This document shows positions 22,041 through 33,783 of a DNA stretch of 64,000 nt, one piece after another. Under the pieces are notes generated by a model, which saw only the letters and a list, made by a program, of their open reading frames with translations, made no database searches and had not been told where the DNA came from. Made by a program: the position numbers and the translations under genes. Origin of the DNA: Saccopteryx bilineata (lineage: Eukaryota > Chordata > Mammalia > Chiroptera > Emballonuridae); NCBI RefSeq assembly GCF_036850765.1, contig NC_089493.1, positions 13,579,632 to 13,643,631 on the forward strand. The letters run 5' to 3'. Each line of letters starts with the position of its first letter. The first letter of the stretch is position 1.

Positions 22041-22417
22041 GCCCTGGCCAGTTGGCTCAGTGGTAGAGCTTCGGCCTGGCGTGCAGGAGTCCCGGGTTCG
22101 ATTCCCGGCCAGGGCACACAGGAGAAGCGCCCATCTGCTTCTCCACCCCTCCCCCTCTCCTTCCTCTCTGTGTCTCTCTTCCCCTCCTGCAGCCAAGGCT
22201 CCATTGGAACAAACTTGGCCCAGGCGCTGGGGATGGCTCTGTGGCTTCTGCCTCAGGCGCTAGAATGGCTCTGGATGCAACAGAGCGACACCCCAGAGGG
22301 GCAGAGCATCGCCCCCTGGTGGGCATGCCGGGTGGATCCTGGTCGGGCGCATGTGAGAGTCTGTCTGACTGCCTCCCCGTTTCCAGCTTCGGAAAAAAAT
22401 GAAAAAAAAAAAAAAAA
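22041..22417 (+). mobile_element. Rhin-1-like SINE, perfect TSD
   Basis: Complete plus-strand copy with intact A and B boxes and a poly-A tail. Perfect 13-bp target duplication aagactgggtaca at 22028-22040 and 22418-22430. The clean duplication and tail indicate a recent insertion. Confidence 0.95.
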
Positions 22418-22472
22418 AAGACTGGGTACAACCAGGCTTTTCAAAGACTGACAGGATTTAGTTAGACGACAC

Positions 22473-22655
22473 CAGTGGTTCTCAAATTTGGCTGCATATT
22501 TGAGTGCCCTGGGGAGGTTTTTAAAATCTAGACGCCCAGGTCACGACCCAGACCACTTACATCCAAGTCTCTGGGGAAGGGAATCAGGCAGCAGGAATTG
22601 TTAAAGCTCCTCAGGGCTTCCAATATGCAGCTGAGTTTGAGTGCCTGGGTGCACA
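22473..22655 (+). mobile_element. MER5A-like hAT-Charlie element
   Basis: Begins 'cagtggttctcaaatttggc', continues with 'gccctggggaggtttttaaa', 'gacgcccaggtcacgaccca', 'aagtctctggggaaggg', and 'gctcctcagggcttcc'. This follows the MER5A consensus almost end to end; the right terminus is degraded. Confidence 0.75.
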
Positions 22656-22878
22656 CTGGGCATCCAAGGGAGCCAGAGCCAGGGATGAGCAGGAGAAAGC
22701 TGTCTAGAACCTGGGGAGAGATGTGGGCCGACTCCAGTGGCTGGCAGTGCGCAGAAGTCCACAAGGGGTGCTGAGGGGCAGGCATGGCATCAGGTATAAC
22801 TCCCTAAAAATAAATCGATGTGGCACAGCCCAGGGGCCCCACTGGGAAGAGAGCCGCAGTGCCCACGGGAGAGGGCAT

Positions 22879-22957
22879 TGGGACTTTTGAGTGATTTTTC
22901 TTCTTTTGTCCAGGGCTTTGGGACTTTTGAGTGATTTTTTTTCTTTTGTCCAGGGCA
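22879..22957. repeat. two-copy 40-bp tandem duplication
   Basis: The unit 'ttgggacttttgagtgattt' followed by 'ttcttcttttgtccagggc' occurs twice in tandem with one or two differences. Confidence 0.9.
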
Positions 22958-22972
22958 TTCTGACCCCATCAT

Positions 22973-23075
22973 ACTTGGGGAATCATTTTAGACTTACAGA
23001 AAAGTTGCAAAGAGAACACAGAAAGTTTGCCCAGTGTCCCCTAATGTTAAAATCTTGCACGACAATGTGTTGGGG
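22973..23075 (-). repeat. L1M fragment, antisense
   Basis: 'attttagacttacagaaaag' then 'ttgcaaagagaacacagaaag' and 'cccctaatgttaaaatctt' match the antisense L1M 3' region, as in the longer fragment at 14590-15360. Confidence 0.6.
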
Positions 23076-23334
23076 AACTTCAACAAGGTGTGACTGCTGG
23101 TTTGAGCCACAAGCTGGCCGCAGGCCATCGGAGGCACCCCGTTCCCTCCCCGTGCTGTGGACTGTTCTTCCTGCTTCTCTTTCCTGCTCCCAGGAGCTGT
23201 TCCAAGGACACAGCCTTGAGAGGAATGTGGTGTTGATTGGACTAACCTCAGTTAAGTCCCCCTGGTATGGGACTGAACCCAGTTAGGGCCTCCATATAAA
23301 CCTTTAAGATTTGGTGGGTGGGTGTGGAAAACTA

Positions 23335-23720
23335 GTCACGAGTGGCTGAATGACAGGGATACGTTCCGAGAAATGCATCGTTAGGTGATTCTGCCGTTGT
23401 GTGAACATCACAGGGTGCACTCACACACACCTAGATGGACCAGCCCACTGCATACCCGGGCTATGTGGTCTGGCCTACTGCTCCTGGGCGACAAACCTGT
23501 ACAGCAAGTTACTGTGCTGAACACTGTAGGCAACTGTAACATAGTGGTGTTTATCTAAACATACAAAAAGTACAGTGAAAACATAATATGAAAGACGGTA
23601 CACCTGTATAGGGCATTTACAATGAGTGGAGCTCGCAGGACGAAGTTGCTCTGGTTGAGTGAGTGGTGAGTGTGAAGGCCCAGCCATTACTGGACACTAT
23701 GTAGACGTCACAAACACTGT
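23335..23720 (+). repeat. interspersed repeat, family not assigned (left part)
   Basis: Segments such as 'gttccgagaaatgcatcgtt', 'aggtgattctgccgttgtgt', 'gcaagttactgtgctgaaca', 'ctgtaggcaactgtaaca' and 'tacacctgtatagggcat' belong to a widespread mammalian repeat that I recognise by sequence but cannot name with confidence. The end of the same repeat appears at 24765-24850. Confidence 0.55.
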
Positions 23721-24031
23721 CCCCCGAGCCCTTCCCCTACTTCCGACAGGGTCAGAAACGGAACTTGGAAGCTGTCAGTGCTGCTCCACGAACAGGGGAG
23801 TGGGCTGGGCCGACGAGAAACATCGAGTGAAAGTTTGCCTGAGTAGGAGTAAAAAGTCAAGGTAAATAAAAAGAACATAGGGGACTGTGTGTGGTTCTGA
23901 CATGTGGTTCTGGCTGCTGGATGTTGGAGCAGTGATCAGATTGAGGAACTTTGTGGTTTTCGTAAAAATAAAGAAAAAGAGTGCATTTAACATGAAGTGG
24001 GTGTAGAACTGAGAATTCAATATTTGACTTT

Positions 24032-24246
24032 TTTTTAAGTATTCAATTTTCTTTTTTTTTAATTTTTATTTATTTTTTATTTATTCATTTTAGAGAGGAG
24101 AGGGAGAGACAGAGAGAGAGAAGGGGAGGAGGAGCTGGAAGCATCAACTCCCATATGTGCCTTGACCAGGCAAGCCCAGGGTGTCGAACCGGCAACCTCA
24201 GCATTTCCAGGTCAATGCTTTATCCACTGCGCCACCACAGGTCAGG
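24032..24246 (-). mobile_element. second-type tRNA SINE, short form
   Basis: Minus-strand copy with the head 'ttatccactgcgccacc' then 'acaggtcaggc' on the plus strand, a GA-rich middle, and a T-rich reversed tail. A 14-bp target duplication, caatatttgacttt, lies at 24018-24031 and 24247-24260. Confidence 0.9.
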
Positions 24247-24764
24247 CAATATTTGACTTTGGAAATTGGTTTCTGGTTCCACTGACCCTATCGGGCACAA
24301 AGGGCTCTCTCTCTGGCATTGAGCTGATGAAATATAATAACTTACTGTGCTTTTCATCATTACGGCCTGAGGATACTTCCTAAGCACACAGACTGGTTGG
24401 CTCTGTACGAGCACAGAAAGCTTCTACTGAGGGGCAGCCGCACTCACTACTTGTCAGGGTGGCCCCTGTGGACCTGTCCTTGCACAGGGTCTCAGGTCCT
24501 CAGCAAAGAATCTACAGCAACATACTCTGGCGACCAAGCTACACCCGGGGCCGCAGCGCCCTCTGCACGTGTAGTGCGGGGAACGGGCTCCTCTGGGCAG
24601 AAACCGGTCAGCGCTGGGTGGACTGGGGTGTCGTCCGTGCACTCATCTGAGCTTCTGAGCTGCTGTGAGTGACAGAGAGTCCACTGCCAAGTCCCAGCAG
24701 AGTGCTCCAGCAGAGAAACACTTCCCCCTGAACCAGACACCCTTCCTCTCCTTACAGGAAATTC

Positions 24765-24855
24765 AGCCCCATTATAATCTCATGGGACCCCAGTTGTCAT
24801 AGATATGGTCTCTCGCTGACAGCAGTGTTGTTATGCAGCGCATGACTGTACTCAT
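24765..24855 (+). repeat. interspersed repeat, family not assigned (right part)
   Basis: 'attataatctcatgggaccc' and 'atgcagcgcatgactgtact' form the known ending of the repeat that begins at 23335. Sequence between the two parts contains a SINE and unassigned DNA. Confidence 0.5.
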
Positions 24856-26025
24856 TTCGTTGCATCCGAAACAAGTCTCGTAAGCTCCCTGGCTTATTGA
24901 ACTTGCCCCCGCCAGCCTGGAGGGGTCGGTTGCAGATTATAGCCGGGCAGCTTCAGAGGAGGTTGTGAACCAACACCACACACAACACATTTGTCAGAAC
25001 TAAAACCAACACTGCACTCACTATGCACTGAACTCGAAACCTCATTCACCGAATGTCTCCACCAACGCGCACGTGTTCTGTTCCAGGATCCCAAAATAGC
25101 ATGTAGTCACCTACTCCTCCTGTCTCATCTGGACCCCACCATTCCTTGGAGAATCTATTTGACTCAGTTGGCACTGTGCCTTTCCACGCATTTTTAATTC
25201 TGTCTTTATGAATATATCATATATAGACGATATTTTAAACTGAATTTTACCAACACTGAAGAAATTTCATTGAGAAAGTTATTTTTCTCAGAGAATTCCA
25301 TTACAAACCGCTTTCATCCCTCAACAGTTTTCCCGTTCTGTGCATTTCAATTATTACCATGTTTTCCCTATTTTAAACATTTTCTTCAATAGCATCTTTT
25401 TTCTACTAAACAATTACCAAAAATGTGATCCATCAATTACTTTTTGTCTGTCCATCATTGTTTCTGACAACCTGAGTCTCCTTGGTGACCAAATTTCTAC
25501 CCAGGTCTATTGTCTTTGGTCAGATTTTGCATATTCAGATTTTGTCAAGATTTTTTTTTAAATCAATTCTGCCATAGGGGCATTTTTCCTTCTGTTGCTT
25601 TTGTTTTGTGTGGGTGTTTTTCTATCACATCTAATTTCTCCCAGTACAATTGTTGCACTTTTCAACCTAGCAACAAGTTTACATTCTTATTTATTTATTT
25701 ATCTATCTATTTATTTATTCATTTCTCATTTGTGACAAATTTTATTCTGTGCAGTATTAACTGTTGCCAGTTTCATTCTGCATTGGTTATTTCCACCCAT
25801 ATTATTTTAAAAAGGCAGATAATTTGTATTCTTTTAGGAAAGCCAAGGAAGAATTGAGTGGTGGTTCTCAATGCTAGTCCAGGAATGCTCCAGTGTCCAG
25901 AATTAATCTATTGTGTTGCTCACCCTGTTCTTCTGAATGCTCCAGCTTACCTCACGTGCCACAGACTGGCGGGGCGAGAACACACAATGGGTCCAGATGG
26001 GTCATATGGTCTGCTTCATTTACAA
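24856..26025. other. no gene recognised; AT-rich
   Basis: AT-rich sequence with a (TTTA)n patch at about 25686-25722. A 115-codon frame at 25510-25857 encodes a hydrophobic, low-complexity product typical of AT-rich DNA. Confidence 0.35.
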
Positions 26026-26480
26026 AAAATTCTTTATTGATGTCTGTACATCCTTAGCACACACCTTGCCCATGGAACACAATGTAAACGGCACCCTTGG
26101 AGCTGAGCAGGGTGATGGCCTGCTGCATGCCCAGCTGTGTGAGGTCAGAAAAAGACAAGACACGGAGCAAAGAGAAATAGGCAGACTAGGATGCTGGGAT
26201 GAGTACCAGGCACAGACACAGGCATCAGAGATGGGGCGGAGGCACAGCCTTGGCCGAAACGAAAAAGTCCTAGCTTTGGGAATCACGGTACAAGGTCAGG
26301 GTGGAGCCAGCCCCGAGGTTGATTTGATGCCGAATGACTGCGTAAGGCTCCAAGAGACCCATTTTCCCTGGAGGAGTGAAGTCCATTTTCCAGTCTAGAG
26401 CCCATGACCCACCGGTGAGGGCTGCGTTGGGGGGGGGGAGCAGGAATTTCTGGAGAAGGTAATCGGACACCTGAGGAAAT
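26026..26480 (-). pseudogene. possible processed retrocopy, parent unknown
   Basis: On the minus strand the segment ends in an AATAAA signal (TTTATT at about 26033-26038) followed within 20 bases by the edge of the block, like an mRNA 3' end. Upstream on that strand is a short open frame (26270-26470, 66 codons) containing MDFTPPGKMGLLEPYAVIRH. I do not recognise the parent gene. No poly-A tail or target duplication is visible, so the call rests on the polyadenylation-like end and even composition. It may simply be unique DNA. Confidence 0.2.
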
Positions 26481-26566
26481 CAGCAGCTTTATTTATTTCT
26501 GTAAACATGTTCTCAGGAGGTTTAACTGTGACGCTCACTCTCATGATCACCAAAGGTCGGTATAGA

Positions 26567-26943
26567 CAAGTGGTAGTCAGCCTGGTCCCTACTGCCCCCT
26601 AGTGGTAGTCAGCCTGGTCCCTACCGCCCACTAGTGGGCGCTCCAGCTTTCATGGTGGGCGGTAGCAGAGCAACCAAAGTATAAATAGATTTAACTACAG
26701 TGAGTTGTTTTATAAAGATTTATTCTGCCAAACTTAGCGGAAATCCGACATAAAGTACTTGGTAAGTAATTATTATTATATGCCTTAACTTGCTGTAACT
26801 CTGCTGTATAAATTTTATAAAGTAAAGTTACTTCCCTACTTTATAAATCACCATTACTGTGGAACCGGTGGGCAGTTAGAAAATTTTACTACTAACAGAG
26901 ATACAAAAGTGGGCGGTACATATAGAAAGGTTGACTACCCCTG
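26567..26943. mobile_element. non-autonomous hAT element with duplicated left end
   Basis: Left terminus 'aagtggtagtcagcctggtc'. The reversed right terminus reads 'caggggtagtcaaccttt'. Flanks gtatagac and gtctagag match at 6 of 8 positions, consistent with an aged 8-bp duplication. The first 31 bp of the element ('tggtagtcagcctggtccct' and following) are present twice in tandem at 26570-26632. No coding capacity. Confidence 0.75.
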
Positions 26944-26951
26944 GTCTAGAG

Positions 26952-27994
26952 GGAAGGTGGCTTTACGACTGCAGCTGTGCCACCTGAGGCTCGAAGCCAT
27001 GGCGAGGGGGCAGGGGGCATTCTGCATCCAGAAAGAGAAAGACGCAGCCCCTTCCCCGGATGGACACTCTCAGATGGCCTTCCCTATTCTCTGGTCTTGG
27101 CACCACAAAAGGAAACATTTCACGGTGCCTTCCACCCTCCCCTCTCCCACCAGCAGCCGAGAACACATGAAATCAACAGACTAAAGCAAAGCCGCAGCTC
27201 CTGCGCACTGGCAAACGCCGGGCCAGGACGGGTCTCTCCTGAGTCCACGCGTCGTGAACTGAAAAACAAGAACAGGCCTCTGCGGCTAGTTTTGGTAACT
27301 CCTGCTTGTTTTTGGTAACCATGAAATAATAGCAGTGGTAGAGTCTGGCGTTTTCAAATCATCTTTATAAATTATTAAATTTTATAAAGATCTTAAATAA
27401 AGAGGAAACTAACAGGAAAGGGCACAGCTGGAAACTAAAGGGTGACTGGGCTTGAGCAGGAAATAATAGTTCCCCTCACGCGTTCCCGGGGCTAATTGAC
27501 CTCGTCCACAAAAACCCCTGAGCTGAGGTCGTCTTATCTGTGTGCATGTGAAATGTAACATGCATTCAGAAAAAAGTAAATGAGTGTGTGAATGGCTTGG
27601 GCACCCAGAACCTCGGATGAGTGGTCAACTTTCCAACCTCTAGCAGACACCCCAGGACAGGTTTCTGACCTGACGGCGTCTGAGATTTGGATGGAGAAAC
27701 AGGGCTTTGTTCCAAAAGACCCTCAAGATCCAGAGACAGCCAGATACACACATGGGGTCCTCCAATTTGCTGGTTTGAAGGCAGCACTTGGAGGGGTATT
27801 CAGATGTGCACGTAAGGAGTTCCTGATTCAAGATGCCTGGGACGAGGCTCAGGGACATACACTCTTGACAGGGACTACGGCAGACTGGAGAGCAGGCGCT
27901 TGTCCGGGACACCCACTCTGGAACGACCTGCCCTGATTCCACTGAAGCTTAGTGCAAAACGGTGCCGCGTGAGTCCCTCAGATCCTTGCCACTC
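26952..27994. other. no gene recognised
   Basis: Open frames of 113-114 codons (26977-27318; 27592-27936) have no recognisable domain, and other frames overlap them. No support for a gene. Confidence 0.35.
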
Positions 27995-28150
27995 AAAGGG
28001 TGGTCCGGGGCCAGCCAGCCAGCAGCCCCTGGGAGCCTGGTGTGCATGTAGAATCATGGGTTTAACCCGGAGCCTCCTGGATCAGGTGCCCTGAACTAAG
28101 ATCCCCCAGGGAATCTGCATGCGCATGGACGTTTTAGAGCACATCTCCGG
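27995..28150 (+). repeat. MER5/MER20-type hAT-Charlie fragment
   Basis: 'gggtggtccggggccagcc', 'gcatgtagaatcatgggttt', 'gatcccccagggaatctgca' and 'tgcgcatgg' follow the order of small hAT-Charlie families. Confidence 0.5.
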
Positions 28151-28544
28151 GTTCACTGAACACAGAGTTCTCAGCGGGGGCAGCTCTGCCCCGACAGGGC
28201 GTTCAGGAGACAGGCATGTGGCAGGTGGTCTGGCTAGCCTAGGATTTAGCATTTTGTGGGCAGGGGCCAGGGATGCTAGATGCCCTATGATGTGAGCTAC
28301 AGGCAGCACCTTAAAGAACTGCACCCTGAACAACTTTCAAACACGCCAGTGGGCACTCGTGTGCACAGGGGGCCCGTCTTCACTTGAGGCTGGGACCTAA
28401 TTTCCGTCCGTTTTACAAAGGAACACTGTTTCTTTACACAATTTTAATACATACTGAAATTTCTAGGAATGACGCTGCCATAGGTATTGAGGAAAGATTC
28501 AACATTAATTTAAGTATTACCACGAGTTGGTCACCATCTTTGAT
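28151..28544. other. no gene recognised
   Basis: Nothing identified. Confidence 0.35.
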
Positions 28545-29115
28545 GGTTAATTTTATGTGGCAACTTGACTAAGCTAAGAGAGACCCAGACAGCTGGTGAG
28601 ACATCATTTCTGGGTCTGTTTGTGACAGATTTGTTTCAGAAGAGGTGAGCACCAAATCAGTGGACTGAGTGAGGAAGATGGCCCTCCCCAGTGTGTGTGT
28701 GTGTGTGGGGGGAGCACCAGCTAATCAGTTAGGACCTGAACAGAACAAGGAGGCCGAGGAAGCACGGATGAGTTCCCCTCTGCCTGAGCTGGGACACCCA
28801 CCCTCTCCTGCCCTTGGCCATCAGCGCTCCTGCTTCTCACGCTCTGCTCTCAGACTGGGGCTTACTCTGTCAGTCTCTCAATTCTCAGCCTTTGGACTGC
28901 AACTGCAGTGACACTATAGGCCTTCCTGGTTCTCCAGCTTGCAGACTGCAGATTATAGAACTTCTCAGCCTCCATGACTGTGTGAGTCAATCCCTATAAT
29001 AAATTTCCTCTCTATCTATCATCTATGCTCCCATCCCACCCATCCACCCACCCAGTCACCCAGTCACCCACTCACCCACTCACCCACCCATCCTGTTTCC
29101 CTGGAGAACCCTAGG
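28545..29115 (+). repeat. ancient LTR-like repeat with 3' (ACCC/ATCC) tract
   Basis: 'gatggttaattttatgtggc' then 'aacttgactaagc', 'aatcagtggactgagtgagg', 'cttctcagcctccatgactg', 'ctataataaatttcctctct' and 'tgtttccctggagaacccta' match a well-known placental repeat that I believe is an LTR. The family name is uncertain. A GT run lies at 28690-28709 and a (CCCACYCA)n-like tract at about 29030-29092. Confidence 0.6.
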
Positions 29116-29934
29116 CCGCCACCATCTTAGACAAGCGCACCGCAGACGGCGGCCCCGTGGTGCGGGGTGCAGCCTGCCTGTGCTGGTCCCTCCTGTATGC
29201 ACAGCACCCGCTACTTCATGAGAGTCAGACCCGAGCATGTAGGCATTAACATACATATTATTTTTCTATAAATCTTTTTATTTCTTTTATATTATAATTA
29301 GGTCGGTATACTGTCTCTTTTGAAGTTATGTGTATAGATAACTTATTTTACTTATAGAATTTCATTTCATTCTTATAATATTTTGACATAAGAAGGAATT
29401 TGTTGGGTATAACAGAGCCGAGAGGACAGTTTAGATGGGATCACCTAATTTAGTAAACAAAGGATCTGAAACCCAGAGAGGTGGACTGCCCAGAGTGACT
29501 TGTATCGCAGACCCAGACACCCAAGAACCCAGCCCCACAGGCCTGGCCTCCCGGCCCCAGCGCTGCTCACCTAGCCTTCCCTGCTGTGCAGAGGGCTCCC
29601 CCGCGCACAGGAAGCTCCTTCTCTGCCGCTGCTCTTGCCGAGGCCCTGGGCAATGATCTGTAACATCATGTGGCCTCACTGGGAATAATTATTATTATTA
29701 TTTTTTTTTACCCAGAACATTTTCCTTGTAGGCAAAGAAATGACAAATTACATAATAAGTGGAGCCCTTGTTCCTGGCTCTCTTTGAACAGAAATTGCTG
29801 CCTTCCTCGTTTGTTTGGCATTGGCCTTCAAAAAAAAGACAAGGAAAAAAAAACTTCAGATTTTGGAAGGCAATGGTTTTTGTAGCTAAAGATTCAAAAC
29901 CTGAGATTCTAAGCTGGTTAATACACTATCACCC
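29116..29934. other. no gene recognised
   Basis: Mostly AT-rich (29230-29420). About 29425-29560 could be a degraded antisense MIR, which I cannot confirm. Confidence 0.35.
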
Positions 29935-30291
29935 TCTTTTTAAATTTTTTCCATAAATGAGAAGCGAAGAGGCTGAGAGACAGACTCCCACATGCACTCT
30001 GACTGGGTTCCACCTGGCAAGCCCCCTACTGGTCAATGCTCTGTCCATCTAGGGCCGTTGTTCGACAACCAAGCTATTTTAGTGCCTGGGTTGGAGGTCC
30101 TGGAACCATCCTCAGCACCTGGGGCCAACTTGCTCCAATGGGAGCCACGGCTGTGGGAGGAGAGGAGAGAGAGAGAGAGAAAAAGGAGTGGGGGGAGGGT
30201 GGAGAAGCAGATGGGCGCTTCTCCCATGTTCCCTGACCGGGAATCAAACCCAGGACATCCACACGCCGAGCTGATGCTGTACTACTGAGCC
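29935..30291 (-). mobile_element. Rhin-1-like SINE, 5'-truncated
   Basis: Minus-strand copy with body and tail intact, but the tRNA head stops at 'ctactgagccc', without the final 'ggccagggc' end. Possible diverged target duplication: 'ttaatacactatcaccc' before and 'ttaatgacaatgaccca' after. Missing A-box end plus a duplication implies truncation at insertion. Confidence 0.75.
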
Positions 30292-30314
30292 CTTAATGAC
30301 AATGACCCAGGGCC

Positions 30315-32084
30315 ACAAGGTGGGTGGTGCCTAATCTGCATACACAGATGGTCCCCACAAAATGTGTAAGAACTTGCATTGCTTAAACACTGGTGGTTCT
30401 GCCACTTGCTTTATTCTTAACGTGAACATGAAGGGACAGTTTTGCCTCTCATGTCCATCATTTCAGGTTAGGTGGAGAGGAGACAAACGCGGGGAGGGCT
30501 GCTTCCCCATGGGTGCTAGAGAAGCACTCGTGTCTTCAGGTGAGGCTGAAGGACAGTGGTCCAATCTCACGAAAGGCAGAGAGAAGGAAAGACAAGCCCA
30601 AAGGGCCCGAAGCAGGACAGAGCTGGCCGGAGGAGAAGAACAGAAAGGAGAGCAGCATTTAATGTCCTGGGCGTAGGGAGGTACCAAACCCAACCCCCCA
30701 ACTTGTAAATAGCAAAATGGAGTTGGAAATTAGTCAATTCCCAAGTTCAAGACAACACCACCTGACAAGTGAAAGGATTCCCTGGGACTCGCCCACCTTT
30801 CTCGCAGTCCCTAAACAGGGCAGAGCCTCTCTTGGGCTTAACCCGATCACCCCAGGAGAACACAAGGGCCCAGGTCAGAAAGAGAGGCTAGATATCACCC
30901 ATGTGAGACAATTCTGGCAGAATTATTCAGATTATCACACCAAGGCTTTAAAGAAATAATAATAAAAGAAAGGGTAAAATGCTCAAGCAAGTCACAAGCA
31001 TCCCCAAACACAGTAACACTTGCTGTGGCAGGGGCAAGGTGTCCGTTGCCAGCTGGGTGCTTGCTGTGTGGAGGCAGAAAGCTACCTTCGGAGGACTTGT
31101 GTTTTCAGCGAGGATTCCAGAAACTCATCAAGGAATGGTCTGGAGCATAATGGACTTATAATAGTCCCCATAAAGAATTATGTGGCTGCTTGAAGGGAGG
31201 AAGGGGTCCGGCGACAGAGCCCCGAGATGACTCAGTCCCCGACACCCAAGGAGAACACAGGGCGGGGCCGGGCAGCCCAGAGAGAAGACAAACGGGGCTG
31301 AGTGAGGCTTTTGTTCCTCAGCGTCCAGGAGCTGGAGGTTCCGCTAAGCGGGGGAAAACTGACGGCCAGGGAGCACTGAGGTGAGATGGGGGGTGGGGAC
31401 CAGGAGGGAAAGAGTGGAGGACGGCACACGGACAAGACCAGCTGACTCCTGCCTACCGGAAACGTGCAGAGACAAAGACGAGGTCCCAAGGAAGCCGAGA
31501 GGTAGAGCTCCAACACCTGGATGAGATCCATGCCTCCCGTCAGCCGGGGAGACCCGAAGAAGGAAAGCAGGCTTCAGAAGCAGGAGGCGCACGTACAGAC
31601 CTCTCTGGCCCAAGGGAGGGGCAAGGGCTCCTTTCTCTCCTCAGGGTGGACAGCGTGCTTGAGTCCCCTGTGTTTTCCAATCTTCAAAAATACCCGTGGT
31701 GTTTTTCATGGGAAAAGCTCTCAGGATAAAATAACCAGGGTTGCCATTAAAATTCCTCAAGTGTTCATGAAATAGAATTCCTCAGACTCTAATGTCTAAC
31801 ACCTTAGACTAAAACTTTCCAATTCAACAGGGAAGTGGCTAGCAAACAGAGACGGAGACTTGGTGTGGACTTGAAATAAACCACGCTGCATTGATTTAGA
31901 GGCTCTGTGGAGAGGCTTCCGTTTCCAAGGGCTGTGTACAGACAAGGGCGCATTCCTGGGGGCGGGAAGACACAGGAGAGAATACCCTGTCTCTGTCCCT
32001 GCTTCCCAATAGCCGGGCAGGGGCGGGAGAGAACACAATGTCTGTATGTGTCTGAATAGGGCAGGGGCTGAGATGACAGATTCT
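30315..32084. other. no gene recognised
   Basis: About 1.8 kb without repeat or coding landmarks. Open frames up to 165 codons (31804-32301, minus) overlap several others and lack known motifs. Confidence 0.35.
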
Positions 32085-32230
32085 GGAGACCCACCTTCCA
32101 GGACTGAATTCTGCCTTTGTCACTGGGCACTTGAGCAAACTGCAAGAATTCTTCTTCAATCCCACCAAGCCTCAGTTTCCTCTTCCACAAATGAAGACAC
32201 GCTAGTAAATGGAAGTGCTGGGCTGAATCT
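32085..32230 (+). repeat. MIR SINE fragment
   Basis: 'ggactgaattctgcctttgt', 'cactgggcacttgagcaaac', 'cctcagtttcctcttccac' and 'aaatgaagac' follow MIR sense order. Confidence 0.7.
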
Positions 32231-32549
32231 GGCCCCCAGGGAGCCCTCTCTACAGTAGTGTTCATGGTTAGCAGTACCGCACCCCGGGTGTGCACATCCA
32301 CCTTTCACCAGAATTAATGGAGCACCCATATGTACCCAGAGGACTCCATGTTGACGGGCCATTCCTGGATGAGACCCCACCCCCTTGTCTCAGTACGATT
32401 TTGCCATAGGAAGCTAAGACACCCTCACTGGGATCACGGACCCAGGGGAAGGTATCAGATCAGAGAGATGTGGGGATCTCTGATGGAGATGCCAGAGAAA
32501 AGTCCCCTGCCCATTCGGTGACCTCAGTGAGAAGGTGCCATTGGAACTA
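32231..32549. other. no gene recognised
   Basis: Nothing identified. Confidence 0.35.
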
Positions 32550-32800
32550 ATATGGGTTGCGTGCCCACTGGGCAGCGGGCATGGTTCCAAATGCCTTGCC
32601 TATGTCATTCTCTTACTACTCAGCTCAACTCCGTGAGGTGTCATTACTCCCACCTCTTATTACAGATGGAGAAACTGAGGTACAGAGGAGGGCAGCACCT
32701 CGCAAGGTAACTCTACTGAGAAGCTGCAGTTCACCTAGTTGTTAAAAAAGTAGAGGCACCTGCCCAAGGGAACTAGCTAATCCAAGATTCAAACGCAGTG
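32550..32800 (-). repeat. MIR SINE, antisense
   Basis: 'gttccaaatgccttgcctat', 'ctcaactccgtgaggtgtca', 'ttacagatggagaaactgag', 'gtacagagg', then 'tgcccaagggaactagctaa' and 'aagattcaaacgcag' follow MIR antisense order almost completely. Confidence 0.8.
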
Positions 32801-33564
32801 TCAAAATAGGCAGCATTTCTGAGTATTTTTCCAAACCATTCCGCTGTTCCATGAGGACAAATCAAAGCTCTGAAAATAACCGCTACTAACGTGATGGAAT
32901 TACTGTTTTCCTTTGCGCAGTCCATGCTTCTTCATGCTCAGAGGCCCTGCCTAATAACCTTGGGCTGATTAGACTTTTGTCTTCTCTGACGTACGCAATT
33001 CTCTCTCCAGGAAACAGAGAAGCTATTATGTCCTGGAGGTCACCCGTTGCCACCAGAAAATGGCTTCTTAAGTGTAATTTCATCAGGCAGAATCTACTTC
33101 CAGTTTAGATTTCATTAGGGATAAAACAATCCTTAGATTTGAGAATGGGCCAATTGACAAAAAAAATAAAGTCACAAAAATGCAGCCACAGCACCTATGA
33201 TGGAGTTTTTTAGGGTAAAAAAGTGAACCCACTTTTTAAAATCAGGATTCCTACATGAAGCTCTTTAGTTTTATTTATTTATTTGTTTGTTTGTTTATTT
33301 ATTTCTTACTATGGCCAATCTCTAATTATCCAAGTGTAGATTATCTATACTATTAATGCCATCATGGGATTAACTCCAAAGGAACTTATCCCAGCCCTTT
33401 GGTACTTCCTGACACAGAAAGAGCAAAAAGACTGGTTTGGGTGCAGCGGCTTACTGTTGTTGGGCGCTGCTGTGGGCTGCCTCCAGGAGTGCAGGAGAGG
33501 TGCGGAGGGCGGGAGCCCAGCACAGACCCCTGCATGGACCCGGGCAGCACAACATCCTAGAATG
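32801..33564. other. no gene recognised; contains (ATTT/GTTT)n patch
   Basis: A (TTTA/TTTG)n tract lies at about 33268-33306. No gene. Confidence 0.35.
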
Positions 33565-33575
33565 AATCCATCATA

Positions 33576-33773
33576 GCCCTGGCCAGGTAGCTCAGTAGAG
33601 CATAGTCTGGATACACCAAGGTCGCAGGTTTGATCCCTGGTCGGGGCACATATGAGACAACCAGCTGAATGCATAGATATGTGGAACAACAAATCAACGT
33701 TTCTCTCTCTCTCCCTTTCTTTCTCTCTCTCCCTTCCTCTTGCGCTAACAAATCAATAAATTAAAAAAAAATA
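33576..33773 (+). mobile_element. Ves-like tRNA-derived SINE
   Basis: 'gccctggccaggtagctcag' head, B-box-like 'ggtttgatccctgg', 'ggggcacatatgagacaacc', then a TC-rich middle and a short A-rich tail. Imperfect duplication 'aatccatcat' / 'aatccgtcat'. This family is older than the Rhin-1-like copies judging by divergence. Confidence 0.8.
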
Positions 33774-33783
33774 AATCCGTCAT

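Noticed and set aside
25510..25857. Small membrane protein
   Set aside because: Hydrophobic residues come from T-rich DNA; no initiation context, splice context or homology.
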